A DNA stretch of 64,000 nt, from positions 186,001 through 250,000 of the forward strand of contig JAALGZ010000050.1 of the NCBI GenBank assembly GCA_015227615.1, given 5' to 3'. This DNA is from Labyrinthula sp. Ha. Taxonomy: Eukaryota > Sar > Bigyra > Labyrinthulida > Labyrinthulaceae. The notes below the pieces were generated by a model. That model searched no databases. It worked only from the letters and a program-made list of their open reading frames with translations, and was not told the DNA's origin. Each line of letters begins with the position of its first letter. The stretch's first letter is position 1. Of the stretch, positions 1-8,457 are shown piece after piece. A program made the position numbers and the translations under genes.

Positions 1-616
1 GCGTTCCTTTTATTCCTTAGTTATAAAACCAAAAAACAGAAAGTCCAAGCTATTTAGAACAAGGTATAACCCAAATATACATACGTTGTATTAAAGTGTT
101 TAAACAGCTAATGAGATGCAACAGTAATTCTAAACATGAAGATCTTTGCTAAACAATATGTTTTTTTGTTTCGGAGCAAGGTTAAATCCTCAGGCGGCAA
201 GGTTTTACTTGGGAATAAAAAGTATATTCTGAACTTGCGCAACGAAATAATATAATACATACTATTTACACACACACGAAGGCAGCCTGGTGTTCACAGG
301 GATCAATAACAGATGCTGCTTCACAACTTTCAAAAAAAAACTTCTAATTCTAGATGCAATATTTGAGTTAAAGTACCTACGTCCCTGCAGATTCTTCACA
401 GGCAAACAAAAAAGCGGTAGGTTCATAGAAACAATCATAAAAGGATAAAAAGTGCATGATCCACCCAATAACTGCTAGAACAATATTAATACAATAGAAC
501 CAAGTTGCACATCATGATAGACAAGCTTGAAAACCAAGCATAACACAAACTGCTATGTATCTATGTTACGGTTTGTGAATCAGAAAAGAAGAGCACAAAG
601 CAGAGTTTATTTTAGC
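1..616. other. Non-coding flank downstream of the HDAC-like gene
   Basis: AT-rich sequence containing the 3' flank of the minus-strand HDAC-like gene. A 68-codon minus-strand frame at 262-468 has low-complexity composition, no recognisable motif and sits where a 3' UTR would lie, so I do not call it. I see no RNA gene or repeat here. Confidence 0.5.
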
Positions 617-1849
617 TTAGTCTTTCAACATTTCCATATTCTCCAGGAGTTTCTTCTTGACAACAGTTGAACTTCCATTGAAGTTTTCGTTTAAGGTTTC
701 TTTGTCTACTTTATTCAAAGAAACAACTTCTAAATTCAGGGATGGACGAAAGTATTCAACAAATTTGCAATTCTTCGGTATATCTCTCTCAAGAAGGTTT
801 CTTTGTCCCAGGAGTAAAGCAATTTCCGAAAATAGAAGCCTTGCCATGTCTGAAACAGCTGTCCTATGTGAAGACCCAGGAAATAACATGGTCGGCATTT
901 TTTCTTCCTTGATTAAGTCAACCAAGTACAGGAAAGGTTTTAAAGATAAGTTAGTGTTTCCCCTCACGTCCGAAGAAAATAATCCAGCTCCAGTTTGCAG
1001 GACAATACAGTCCGGCTTGAAGTACGAGAGAACAACAGGTAAGGTAGAAGATATCAAGTCAATAACATCAGCATCATCACTAGCAGCAACAAGTGGAACA
1101 TTTAAACTGAAATTACTTCCAAATGATGTTCCAACATCATCAATCTTACTCAACATTTGACCCTCATCGAATCCTAGCTCACTAAAATACTGTAGCGAAA
1201 AAACTCTATCCGTTGAATAGAACGCCTCTTCGACAGCTAGTTGATGCTTAAAGTCCAGGTTAATGTATAAAACTTTGGAAAACTTCTTTAAGAGACATAG
1301 AATAGAGAGTACCACGTCATTAAATGATTGTCCATCCACTGTCTCCGCCGTTCTAGCCAGAGAATAGCCTCCAAAGATATTCACACTAAAAGGGAAGCAG
1401 TAATTTTCCTGTAGAAGAGCTGCTGCAGCCCCTAATGATCCAGAGGTGTAAACTCGAGCGAAATCAAAAGCATCATATCTTGGTTTTGACTTTTTTTGAA
1501 CTGTTTCTGAACTGTTCTTCTGATCCAGGAGTTTCTTTACTGTTGATTTAAGCGAAGGAGGTTTACCAGCATTTTTGAAACTAAGAGCATAGTTTGGTTC
1601 ATGATACTGAACGAAGTCAGAATAGGAAACAAGACTTGGTTTGAAAGTGAGAAGATTGGTTTTCAAGACTCCAAAAGACTCGAGAAGAGAGTGCGTTAAG
1701 TATCCAGCCAAAACCTTTTTGCAATCCGGAGAACTTGGCTCAAATCGATAAATTGTTGGATAATAAAAGTATGGAACAACAATTTCTTGTCTTTCTGCAT
1801 GTTTTTCCTCTTCCTTTAGTGGCTTTACATCTTCATCTTCCACTTCCAT
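617..1849 (-). CDS. Class I HDAC-fold protein, predicted catalytically dead
   Basis: A 410-aa intronless frame that follows class I (Rpd3/HDAC1) histone deacetylases almost end to end. Visible family blocks are SYSDFVQYHEPNYALSF (75-91), SGSLGAAAALL (136-146), FNDVVLSILCLLKKF (176-190), KVLYINLDF (192-200), VEEAFYSTDRVF (206-217), VNVPL-like (249-253), IVLQTGAG (282-289), and a C-terminal FVEYFRP...LLENMEML tail typical of HDAC1/2. The chemistry is missing. The tandem active-site histidines (GG-W/L-HHA) are replaced in GGYSLA (160-165). The DxH metal pair is DFK (199-201), and the later metal aspartate (GADSL) is G289. The GGGGY tyrosine loop is replaced by PGSSHR (324-329). Residues about 92-124 are a lysine-rich insertion. 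Known: HDAC10 has a second, inactive deacetylase-like domain. Inferred: a structural or partner subunit of a chromatin complex. The frame is intact and the fold core conserved, which argues against a pseudogene. It starts 321 bp from, and divergent to, the zinc-finger gene at 2171. Confidence 0.88.
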   Translation of the reverse strand: MEVEDEDVKPLKEEEKHAERQEIVVPYFYYPTIYRFEPSSPDCKKVLAGYLTHSLLESFGVLKTNLLTFKPSLVSYSDFVQYHEPNYALSFKNAGKPPSLKSTVKKLLDQKNSSETVQKKSKPRYDAFDFARVYTSGSLGAAAALLQENYCFPFSVNIFGGYSLARTAETVDGQSFNDVVLSILCLLKKFSKVLYINLDFKHQLAVEEAFYSTDRVFSLQYFSELGFDEGQMLSKIDDVGTSFGSNFSLNVPLVAASDDADVIDLISSTLPVVLSYFKPDCIVLQTGAGLFSSDVRGNTNLSLKPFLYLVDLIKEEKMPTMLFPGSSHRTAVSDMARLLFSEIALLLGQRNLLERDIPKNCKFVEYFRPSLNLEVVSLNKVDKETLNENFNGSSTVVKKKLLENMEMLKD

Positions 1850-2170
1850 TTTGTGTTGACACTTCTCTTCTTTAAACAGCTAAAATGATTAACCAATAAT
1901 TGGCCAATGAAATCATGTAGCCAATCAAAATTAAATATATATGGCCATGTAACCCTGGGTTTCCACGTCGACTATATAATGCAATGAAAATATATATCTT
2001 GGATATCATTGGCTAAATATTTATTTCTTGTGATTTAATTGGTTACTCTATTTAATATGTAAAATAAGAACTCAAGAGAAAATTAAAAAAGACAACAGTA
2101 ATAAAGAAAAAATTCCTGATAAGCAAGCCAGAGGAGCATTTGTAACAAATTTTTATTAAATATATGAGAT
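1850..2170. promoter_or_regulatory. Divergent promoter between the HDAC-like and zinc-finger genes
   Basis: The 321-bp gap between two divergent start codons contains a CCAAT-box cluster: CCAAT at 1893-1897, 1904-1908 and 1921-1925, with ATTGG at 1899-1903 and further ATTGG copies near 2009 and 2039. An ACGT-core element (CCACGTCG) lies near 1963. CCAAT boxes are bound by NF-Y (Hap) complexes in eukaryotes generally. Use here as a shared promoter is inferred from position. Confidence 0.5.
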
Positions 2171-3115
2171 ATGTCAAAACGAAGAAGTTTGAGCGCACCT
2201 TGTAGCGAAAAAAGCATATTTGATGATGAACCACTTTCGTCCTTGGACTTTTTCTCAGGAAACACAATGTCAACACCTCCTACAACAGAAGAACAGAAAA
2301 AAAATTGCAACCCAACATGCTTTTCACCTGTTTTTGATGATATACATATTCATGATTTTCCAGTTGTTCCAAAGCTAATCCCTGAAGATAAACAAAACAA
2401 TCGAATGTCTGACCTCTTTGAAAGAATGTCCATTGCAAACAAAACTCCACCTTTAGATCAAACAAATTATCCTCTATATGAGAATATTTTCTCATCTTCA
2501 GATCCTTACAGCTTTAACTTAACACCTCCTGGCGAAACAAAAGTAGTGTTGGATCACATTCCAACTCCAGATGCTTTGAAGATAGAAACAAGAACACCAG
2601 ATATACTTGATCAGTTTATAGACAACGATCTATCTCCAAAATTGGCTAAGTTAAATGTTTCTCCACTAACTGCTGTTTTAGATACAATACCAACAATAAA
2701 ACAAGAAAAAACAACACCAAAGAAACGAAAATCCCCATTCAAAACTAAAAAGAAAGTTGTCAAACATACAAAGAGTCCAAGAAAAACAAAAAAGAAAAAT
2801 AAGGATTGTACATTTGAAGGCTGTACAAAAAATGCGAGAGGAAACACTGGTTTTTGTGTTAAACACGGTGGAGGGAAAAGATGTATCCACGAAAATTGTA
2901 GCAAGGGTGCACGGCCTTTTAGCAACTTCTGTTCTTCGCATGGGGGAGGAAAAAGATGTGTGGTAGTTGGATGTAAAAAAGGAGCTTTAAGTCGAAGCAG
3001 TTATTGTAGCAAACATGGAAATATGAAACTTGAAGGAACTTTAGACCAACCTATATCTATAGAAAGAGAATTACTTATAACAAAGCTATCCAGAAGTCAA
3101 AGAAAACAATCTTGA
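2171..3115 (+). CDS. WRKY19-type Cys/His zinc-finger protein (three repeats), putative nuclear regulator
   Basis: A 314-aa intronless protein. The N-terminal two thirds (1-180) is polar and Ser/Thr/Pro-rich, with several Thr-Pro or Ser-Pro sites. A strongly basic stretch (about 181-211, PKKRK and KSPRKTKKK) should serve as a nuclear-localisation and DNA-contact region. Three tandem units of about 25 aa follow: C213..C218..C229..H232, C238..C243..C254..H257 and C263..C268..C279..H282, with the signature linker HGGGKRC between units. This is the zinc-finger module seen in the plant WRKY19 family and in many oomycete and algal proteins; there is no WRKY domain here. A short tail (about 290-314) is charged. 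The gene is divergent from the HDAC-like gene and convergent with GLTP, the two stop codons lying only about 15 bp apart. Role in transcription is inferred. Confidence 0.8.
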   Translation: MSKRRSLSAPCSEKSIFDDEPLSSLDFFSGNTMSTPPTTEEQKKNCNPTCFSPVFDDIHIHDFPVVPKLIPEDKQNNRMSDLFERMSIANKTPPLDQTNYPLYENIFSSSDPYSFNLTPPGETKVVLDHIPTPDALKIETRTPDILDQFIDNDLSPKLAKLNVSPLTAVLDTIPTIKQEKTTPKKRKSPFKTKKKVVKHTKSPRKTKKKNKDCTFEGCTKNARGNTGFCVKHGGGKRCIHENCSKGARPFSNFCSSHGGGKRCVVVGCKKGALSRSSYCSKHGNMKLEGTLDQPISIERELLITKLSRSQRKQS

Positions 3116-3130
3116 GCAAAAAGTGTTTTC

Positions 3131-3784
3131 TTACATGACAGAGTATTTAAAGTGTACATCATACTTGTCCAATATATCATAGTTTTCTTTTACAATGGGT
3201 CTAAGTTTTTTAGTTAACTCTTTAGCTGCTGTTTTGAATTCTTCTTCTGATGCAAATCCAAATTGTTTGAGTAAAGTTTCTATATCACTGACCCATCCAA
3301 GTGCGCTAGAAAAAACTCCACCAGCAATCCATCCATGAAATGGTTTCAACGTGACTTCATATGTTTCTTGAACTATGTCCAGAGTTGTTTTTTCTCCACG
3401 ATTCACCAATTTTTCTAACATTGTGCAGATGAAATCTAAAGTTCTGTTCAACCAAAGGACTCCCTTTACAGCAACGTCCTTTTCATTGTACAATTTATCT
3501 TTTCCATTTACTTGTACTTCCGTTTTAACCATCTCTTCTATTGTAATATATTCAGTTTTATGTTCAAGAAAGTGTCTTTTTATTTTTTGAATGTTGTTGT
3601 CCATGTCTCCTCCAAGTTGAGTGCATATCATGCCTTCTCCAAACAATAGTGGATAGATTTGGGGTCCATATGTTTCAAAACAGTTTATAAATGATTCTGT
3701 GTTGGTTTGATTTTCATTTTTAGTTATTGCGTCGATTCTAGATGACATTGTTTGTAACCATGCCTTGTTTGTTGTTTCTGACAT
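3131..3784 (-). CDS. GLTP: Glycolipid transfer protein (GLTP fold)
   Basis: 217 aa, close to the usual GLTP length of about 209. The all-helical GLTP pattern is clear. The sugar-headgroup residues align as D60, N64 and K67 (GGDMDNNIQKIK, matching human D48/N52/K55), W111 in VLWLNRTLDF (human W96) and H150 in FHGWIAGGVFSSAL (human H140). All recognition residues are therefore kept. GLTP proteins are soluble, cytosolic carriers that move glycosphingolipids between membranes and sense their levels. The N-terminus has about 12 extra polar residues compared with human. The ATG lies 28 bp from a TGATTGG (CCAAT-type) box. The gene converges on the zinc-finger gene with about 15 bp between stops, so the two 3' UTRs must overlap. 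Confidence 0.9.
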   Translation of the reverse strand: MSETTNKAWLQTMSSRIDAITKNENQTNTESFINCFETYGPQIYPLLFGEGMICTQLGGDMDNNIQKIKRHFLEHKTEYITIEEMVKTEVQVNGKDKLYNEKDVAVKGVLWLNRTLDFICTMLEKLVNRGEKTTLDIVQETYEVTLKPFHGWIAGGVFSSALGWVSDIETLLKQFGFASEEEFKTAAKELTKKLRPIVKENYDILDKYDVHFKYSVM

Positions 3785-3900
3785 TCTTATTTGGTTTTAC
3801 TATTTGGAATTCTGATTGGATGACATATTTGGCCATTCTGAATTCTCTTTGTCGAATAGCTAAATTTTGCGAAATAAGAAACCTATATATATAGAGTTTC

Positions 3901-4047
3901 TTAACGGAACGCTAAACACGTTAGTTAATGTTAGTGTTCCGTTAACTCTGCTTAACATTATTAATATTTAGTTAAATTTCAACTTTTTTGTACCGTTATT
4001 ACCGTAAAATTAACGTTAACAACACTAAGTACGTTAAATAACGGTAC
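3901..4047. repeat. Two adjacent inverted repeats rich in AACG/CGTT
   Basis: The first pair is 3901-3915 and 3931-3945, a 15-bp stem with one G:T-compatible mismatch and a 15-nt loop (outer 10 bp TTAACGGAAC perfect). The second pair is 3990-4000 and 4037-4047 (GTACCGTTATT, 11 bp perfect) around a 36-nt spacer that itself contains the palindrome TAACGTTAAC (4011-4020). The block sits 120-260 bp upstream of GLTP. It could be a small MITE-like insertion, a cruciform or a multi-site operator. The sequence alone does not decide. Confidence 0.6.
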
Positions 4048-4055
4048 ATACCGGT

Positions 4056-4069
4056 ATTTTTGGGCAATT
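4056..4069 (-). promoter_or_regulatory. TTGCCCAAAA element upstream of GLTP
   Basis: One of six copies of the 10-mer TTGCCCAAAA (here in reverse, ATTTTTGGGCAATT) in the window. It lies about 272 bp upstream of the GLTP ATG, in the same orientation and at nearly the same distance as the copy upstream of the leucine-rich gene (38553). Confidence 0.35.
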
Positions 4070-4539
4070 CAACAAAAACCAAATTTTCTCTTCCTGGTTA
4101 AAGTCAAAACAAAACAAGTCCAGAAAAAACTCCTTGTGTGAACAAAAAAGGCGGTGCAAGGAGAAGTAAAAGTAGTTTTTGAACATGAAAAAAGATCAAT
4201 GTGCAACTCGAAGCTTCAAAACTAGTTGTCTTTTACTTGTTGGAGATTTTGCCTAGTTGAACTGTCTGGGAGACGTGTTTGATTGAGAGGAGAAAAGCTA
4301 AACTTAAGTCAAAGTAGAATAAATCGGCCAAATGAAATAAAATGACCCTAGTGTAATGTTTTTTTAAGCATGATTTTAGTTTCTTCTGTGTTAAAATTTC
4401 AAAAAGAGGTCAAATTTTTACTAATTTTGGATAGAAAACAAGTAAAAATTATGAAAAAATATTTTTAATAGTTAAAAAAGGGAGAAAATCCGCGTTAACA
4501 GGTTAAAGAACCCAAAAAAAACTAATACCATAACTTTTG

Positions 4540-4750
4540 CTATAGTCTCATCCACTCTGGCGTTCATCCTCATCATAAAAGTTTGATCAGACATGCTCTC
4601 TTTCCCCAACTGTTCTTTCAAATCATCAGTTCCAATTTATTGAAGTTTATTTTCCCGCTCAGCAGGAACAAATAATTTTGTCTTATCAAATTGTCAACTA
4701 GGATTAGTCCTCTTCTTCTTGTAGAAGTATTTTAGTATTACTGATGCCAT
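4540..4750 (-). pseudogene. Decayed coding-like tract, family unknown
   Basis: On the minus strand from an ATG at 4750 one frame reads as ordinary protein (acidic/basic balanced, with words such as KYFYKKKRTNP and SDQTFMMRMNARVDETIAK) but is broken. Base and codon composition differ from the surrounding AT-rich sequence, which supports former coding function. I do not recognise the family and cannot tell a host gene remnant from a mobile-element remnant. Confidence 0.3.
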
Positions 4751-5759
4751 TTTCTATCGTTCAATTTAATTGTTCTGATAAACAGGGGTGTTGAATGGCT
4801 TAAATGATCCATTAGTGTATTCAAACTGTATTAAAACTGGTTTCCAAGAGTCTATTTATAGTTCACCTGTTGTCCCACAACTCCAACGCCACTATTAGGA
4901 AAAATTTGCATAGTAAATCCAAGGTGTTTTTACCCACAACCATTCACAGGTTCTCTAGTCAAGCATCAGTAGGCTTCTCGTAAAAGTCTTCAATATCCTG
5001 ATTTCTTAGTAACATCACCTAAAGTATGAATACTATAAAAGAATATACCAGAAAACTCTGGATTTTTTTTCCTCATTCAAGCAAACGCCTTTCAAAATTT
5101 CATCGTTCAACTTGAAGATACTGGAAAGAAGTGAAGAGCTTACCCCACAAAGAGAGATATCAAATAGGGAAATATCGAGGTTTCTATGACTGCTCATATT
5201 CTGGAAGGACTAAGAGGAAATGCTTCTTATTTAAAGAGATCATTTCCTGACTTTTGCTTTTATTGGCTTGAGGGTAGTGTAATACTGAGTTTTCTGGAGT
5301 ATAATAGTAATATCAAGATATTAAAAAGTAGGAGAGTTTTCAAATAGGCTGAAATTAAACTTAGAACATATAAATACCACCATTAAAAATTTTTATTTTC
5401 TCTTTAAAATGATACCAAGCATGTTTTATATAAATAAAAGCATAGTATTTAACTTGTAAAAACAAAACATAGCTTTTTTTCATAAATAGGTCAGAAAAAC
5501 GACCACAATAGGACTTTTTTCAAAAACTAAAACGTAGATTTTCCTTAATTTATACTGGTCTTCCTCGTGCTAATTTATATGTATTCTTAAGTATTTTATC
5601 ACATGTAAAAATTAAAAAAACATGCATTTTTATACAAGAATTTGCAATAATATGATAGAAATATGTGTAATTAAAACTAATAAAAATTTTGAACTTTTTT
5701 TTCATTTCAAAGCTACTGCAAATCGGTCATAGATAGGGTTAGAGTCAAAGTTTTTGATA

Positions 5760-7460
5760 TTTGTCCCATTAGAAGTTCAGTTTTGGCTATTTTAATGTGG
5801 AGTTTGGAGTAAAGTAAAATTAAACCAAATGACTATTGCTGAGATTAATAGGGAAGTTCTTGAAGTTTCCGCAAACAAAACTCGTGGGAACTTTAAATCA
5901 TCCATACCTCTGAGTGACTAACATTTGTCCAGATGTTTTGTTACTTGGTATCACTCATTCAGGAATGTTTGACATTTAAGAGTATACTTTTTCAGAGTTT
6001 CTGAGATCTTGGAAATAGGATACATTGTTAGAAAGTCTATACAGAATACTCCAATCCTCAAGAAAAGTTGCTTCAAGGCCTAAATTCAGTCGTTTTTTTG
6101 ACAGAGAAGGTGTATTCAGGCTCTAAACGAGTATTTATTGAGGTATTACCCGGATTGAAGTTGATAAAAACAGCATTTTAGCCCAATATTAACTTTTGTT
6201 AAAAAATATATTAAAAATATCCTAAAACACAGACTTAAAGGTTACAGTTCGTTTTTTTTTAGTTGTTGGGGGATCCCTAGTGCCAAAGTTATAGGATTAT
6301 AGCAAAACTGAGTGATTTCATATTTTCAGATGTGCAAATTTTCAACGTTTGATTTTTCTGAGTGAAGTTTAGCTTAGTTACAGTTAACCAGAGAAAAAGA
6401 GCTTTGAGATAAGGTTTGATAAGTTAGGTATGGTGAATTTCTAGAGCCTGAGAAGAATCAGAGCATCTATAGAGTTGTTCTTCGTGATGTTACGTTTGAA
6501 TGTAATTGTTCTTAGAGATCTGTAAACTTAGTGAAAAGGAACCTTAAAATTAACCTCTTTTCGGTTTTAAAGTACTCATCCTTATCAAATGCCTTGACAA
6601 AACACATGGTTGGATTTTTTTTTAATGTAAAACACATTGTGGGTAATATTATTATATATGAGGAAGATTTCCTGAAAAAAAACTAAGAAATACAACATGC
6701 GCTATTTTCCGTAATCGTGGTTTTTTATACTTTATATTGTCTTAATCTACTGAATTTTTATGTGAGTAAGTACTAGGTTAAGTTTGCAATATGTTTTGAG
6801 CTTTGTAGAAGAGTTAAAAAGGTATTGTTGATTATATGGCCATTATACTGCATTTTTGAAAAAATAGCTGATAAAGTTTTCACCACCCCGTAATAACAAA
6901 AATAATAAAGCACTATTATTTACTACTAGGCTTAAGTTGAATATAAAAGATAATATTGACAGCTTACAGAGGTGGTGTAACCTTTTTCTTCATTGTTTTC
7001 TGATCGCTATAAAATGAATGAGCTATAATTTTGTGGTATTCAGTGTTCAACATAAATTTATTCTTTTAAAATCCTATATTTTCTTATATAGCCAGAGAGG
7101 TATTTGAAAGAGCTTTCTAAAACCGTATTTTTGTAAATAGCTCGAGAAATTTGCTGAGCATTGAGCTATTCAATTACTTGGAAATTAATCTGAAATACAG
7201 GATGACGTGAAAAGAACAGAATACAAAAGTATCTTCCAGTTCTCGAATACAAAAAATTTAAAGAGCAGGATTTATTCATTATTTTTAAGATAATTTAAAT
7301 AGGTTACAATAGTGCTTTATATAAAATTTAAACGAAATATAAGAGAAATAAAAATATGGCTTGAGATTGACCAAGATTCTTCAAATATGGAAATACGTAG
7401 TTTAAGCCTAGTATTTCCATGTAAAAGAAAGTAAAAAAGCTATAATATCTCGAGAATTAA
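5760..7460 (+). repeat. Diverged duplicated segment, copy A
   Basis: Matches the reverse complement of about 21480-23160 (copy B). Anchors include ACTATTGCTGAGATTAATAG near 5830, GTTTGATAAGTTAGGTATGG near 6415 and GTGAGTAAGTACTAGGTTAAG near 6761. By eye most of it is roughly 75-80 percent identical with small indels, but about 6900-7131 is almost identical to copy B. Copy A retains part of the protein sequence encoded in copy B (TIAEINREV...) in broken form. Whether this is an old segmental duplication or two copies of a mobile element is undecided. I found no terminal repeats. Confidence 0.75.
6900..7131. repeat. Nearly identical core of the duplicated segment (copy A)
   Basis: About 230 bp shared with copy B (about 21818-22046, inverted) with only a handful of differences, while both flanks are clearly more diverged. 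In the plus frame a stretch reads DNIDSLQRWCN, which faintly recalls the region after the catalytic core in LINE reverse transcriptases (D-x-x-x-L-x-x-W-C). This is too short to assign. Confidence 0.6.
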
Positions 7461-8139
7461 TATTTAAAATATCTTACAATTTTGTTTGGCTTAAAACGAT
7501 GAAGTAGTGATTGATAAAAATTGCTTTTTCTGTGGCAAATCATCATATGATATATTTTGTTTTGATATTCGGATATTAAAACGTATATAAATCGCGATTA
7601 ACTTCTTAAAAAACTATACTACTTTTTATTATTACGTAAAAATTTAAAATACCTTTTTAATGATATGTTTTAAATATTCTGAAGTTAGGTTTGAGCGAAG
7701 ATAGGTGCATTACTATATGAAGATCATGCAAAATTATTGATATCACGAAGAAATATATTCTGTTTTGAGCAAGTTAAAATTAGTTTAAGTATTTTGCCTT
7801 AATATTTGTTAAAAGTTTTGCAGATAGCTTTCCGAATATGTGCCTAACTTTCAACGAAACGAACTCGGAGCCGTGTCAGGGGGATTTCACTGTCTGTAGT
7901 CATCATCCGTTTCACTGTCGCTAAAGCACTAATGTTTATTGTTCTTAATGCCTTCATATTCAATTAAATATTCAAAAAGTATAGTATACAAATAAAGATC
8001 TTTCAAACAATGTAAAATAAGATTCTTAACTTCTAGTCCTTGCATAGGTGTATTTAATATTTTGTCTGCCCTTGTAGGAGAGTTCTCCCAATTTAACGGA
8101 ATTATTATTGAATTTCATTAAGAAGTGACAGAATGACTA

Positions 8140-8340
8140 AATTATCAAAACTTATCAATAACCAAACGTATCAACAAATCAACTGATATTGGCCATGTGG
8201 CCCAATTTATTATTGATTATAAATGATAATCAATAATTAATCAAAATATTTTTAAATTATCAGAATCAATCAATAAGAAAAATATGGAGAAACGTCTTAT
8301 TGATAAATTATCAATTAATCAAATAATACCCCTAATAAGA
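8140..8340. promoter_or_regulatory. Dense TTATC/ATCAAT site cluster upstream of the 891-aa gene
   Basis: About 200 bp with over a dozen occurrences of TTATCA, ATCAAT or their complements (for example ACTTATCAATAACC, ATGATAATCAATAATTAATC and ATTGATAAATTATCAATTAATC). TTATC is the complement of the GATA-factor core. The cluster ends about 120 bp before the start codon at 8458, followed by a TGATTGG box (8368-8376). A regulatory role is inferred from density and position. Confidence 0.4.
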
Positions 8341-8402
8341 AGCCCTAATTGTAAAAACAGATGTTTATGATTGGCTAAAAAAAACTTTATTGGAACATAT
8401 TA

Positions 8403-8416
8403 ATTTTGGGCAATTG
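8403..8416 (-). promoter_or_regulatory. TTGCCCAAAA element, 41 bp upstream of the ATG at 8458
   Basis: ATTTTGGGCAATTG, the reverse form of the recurring TTGCCCAAAA 10-mer, in the position expected of a core-promoter element for the downstream gene. Confidence 0.45.
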
Positions 8417-8457
8417 CTTAATAAGACGCTTTAACGGCAAACTAAAGCAGAACAGTA

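Larger units (their letters stand above)
4070..8139. other. Gene-poor tract with decayed fragments and repeat copy A
   Basis: No intact gene is visible. The stretch holds a decayed minus-strand coding-like tract (4540-4750), a short open plus-strand stretch near 5190-5350 that looks like coding remnant, and one copy of a duplicated segment (about 5760-7460). The rest is AT-rich sequence without recognisable features. Confidence 0.5.

Noticed and set aside
657-1160. 167-codon plus-strand frame inside the HDAC-like gene
   Set aside because: It is antisense to well-conserved HDAC blocks, so a shadow frame.
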